Origin: Candidatus Giovannonibacteria bacterium RIFCSPLOWO2_01_FULL_46_13
Lineage (GTDB): Bacteria; Patescibacteriota; Minisyncoccia; JACPKW01; UBA11713
Direction of reading: 5' to 3'
Length of the DNA stretch: 22,813 nt
Assembly: GCA_001778785.1 (NCBI GenBank)
Contig: MFIE01000017.1
Coordinates: 1 to 22,813, forward strand
The position numbers and the translations under genes are program-made. Below the pieces are notes generated by a model. It did no database searches and was not told the DNA's origin. It was given only the letters and a program-made list of their open reading frames with translations. Below are positions 22,453 through 22,813 of the stretch, one piece after another; the stretch's first letter is position 1; each line of letters opens with the position of its first letter.

Positions 22453-22813
22453 TTAAAATTCTATGTTCCTCTTCTTGGCGAAGTCGTTTATAAATTCAAC
22501 GAGGACCGCGGCAACGGGAACGGCAAGCAGAATCCCAAAAAATCCGGCGAGCGTCCCGCCAATAAATAATGACAAGATCACGAGAAGCGGAGGGACACCG
22601 ATGGTCTTACGCACGACCAAGGGATAGATCAAGTGGTTTTCGAACTGCTGGACGATGACGTATAAAATTAAAACAGAAAGTCCCAAGATCGGGCTCTGTA
22701 TAAAAGCGACTCCGATCGCCGGGATGGCCGCGATAATCGGCCCAAAAACCGGAATAATTTCGAACATCCCGGAGAGAAGCGCCAAAAGAAGCGCGTATTT
22801 GACGCCCAAAATC
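22453..22813 (-). CDS. AI-2E-family membrane permease, C-terminal fragment
   Basis: The frame is open to the right edge of the window, so only about the last 120 codons are present. The visible part holds three or four hydrophobic helices and the family signature: SGMFEIIPVFGPIIAAIPA, QQFENHLIYPLVV, then GVPPLLVILSLFIGG and LAGFFGILLAVPVAAVLVE. AI-2E-family (PerM/YdiK-like) proteins are inner-membrane transporters or exporters of varied and mostly unproven substrates; autoinducer transport should not be assumed. A TTG at 22809 could be mistaken for a start, but the homology continues upstream. It is the first visible gene of an operon with metG and tatD. Confidence 0.93.
   Translation of the reverse strand, partial: ILGVKYALLLALLSGMFEIIPVFGPIIAAIPAIGVAFIQSPILGLSVLILYVIVQQFENHLIYPLVVRKTIGVPPLLVILSLFIGGTLAGFFGILLAVPVAAVLVEFINDFAKKRNIEF

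Overview
The window looks like a chromosomal segment of a Candidate Phyla Radiation (Patescibacteria) bacterium, most likely Parcubacteria-like. That call is an inference from several signs. Gene packing is very tight, with many 4-base ATGA stop/start overlaps. Housekeeping proteins are compact. There is a large cysteine-rich protein of a type I associate with these genomes. Short palindromes sit inside coding sequences. I see no rRNA, CRISPR array, prophage or insertion sequence.

Layout. 1-312 is the 3' end of recG (+), which overlaps a convergent membrane glycosyltransferase gene (266-1864, -). Next come tRNA-Ile(UAU) (1894-1965, -) and an AT-rich gene for an HTH plus LAGLIDADG-like protein (1956-2624, -) whose stop codon lies inside the tRNA. 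ftsH (2706-4562, -) and a dprA-topA-rel operon (4634-9488, +) diverge from a 71-base region with back-to-back promoters. rel converges on parB (9481-10407, -), which lies downstream of tRNA-Leu(CAA).

From 10540 to 18208 everything is on the minus strand. In transcription order it is leuS, tsaC, hicB, hicA, a Cys-rich repeat protein, glyA, folD and a PAP2 phosphatase. The leuS and hicB promoters feed this series. glmS (18297-20120, -) is an isolated unit with its own Shine-Dalgarno sequence and terminator. The end of the window holds an operon of an AI-2E-type permease (cut by the window end), metG and tatD.

How the genes work together. leuS, metG, tsaC and the two tRNAs serve translation. 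glyA and folD make and interconvert one-carbon folates. glmS, the PAP2 enzyme and the glycosyltransferase serve envelope and polysaccharide synthesis. recG, dprA, topA and parB handle DNA. ftsH and rel handle protein quality control and the stringent response. The accessory part is hicB-hicA plus the Cys-rich protein and, separately, the HTH/LAGLIDADG-like gene beside tRNA-Ile; both are visibly richer in A and T than their neighbours.

Most notable are: a repeated promoter layout with the -10 box exactly 8 bases before the ATG (ftsH, hicB, leuS), implying leaderless mRNAs; the mirror-image zinc-module/repeat/zinc-module protein co-encoded with HicBA; palindromes inside coding sequences, one of which sits where TsaC lacks about 25 residues; and a rare tRNA-Ile(UAU).
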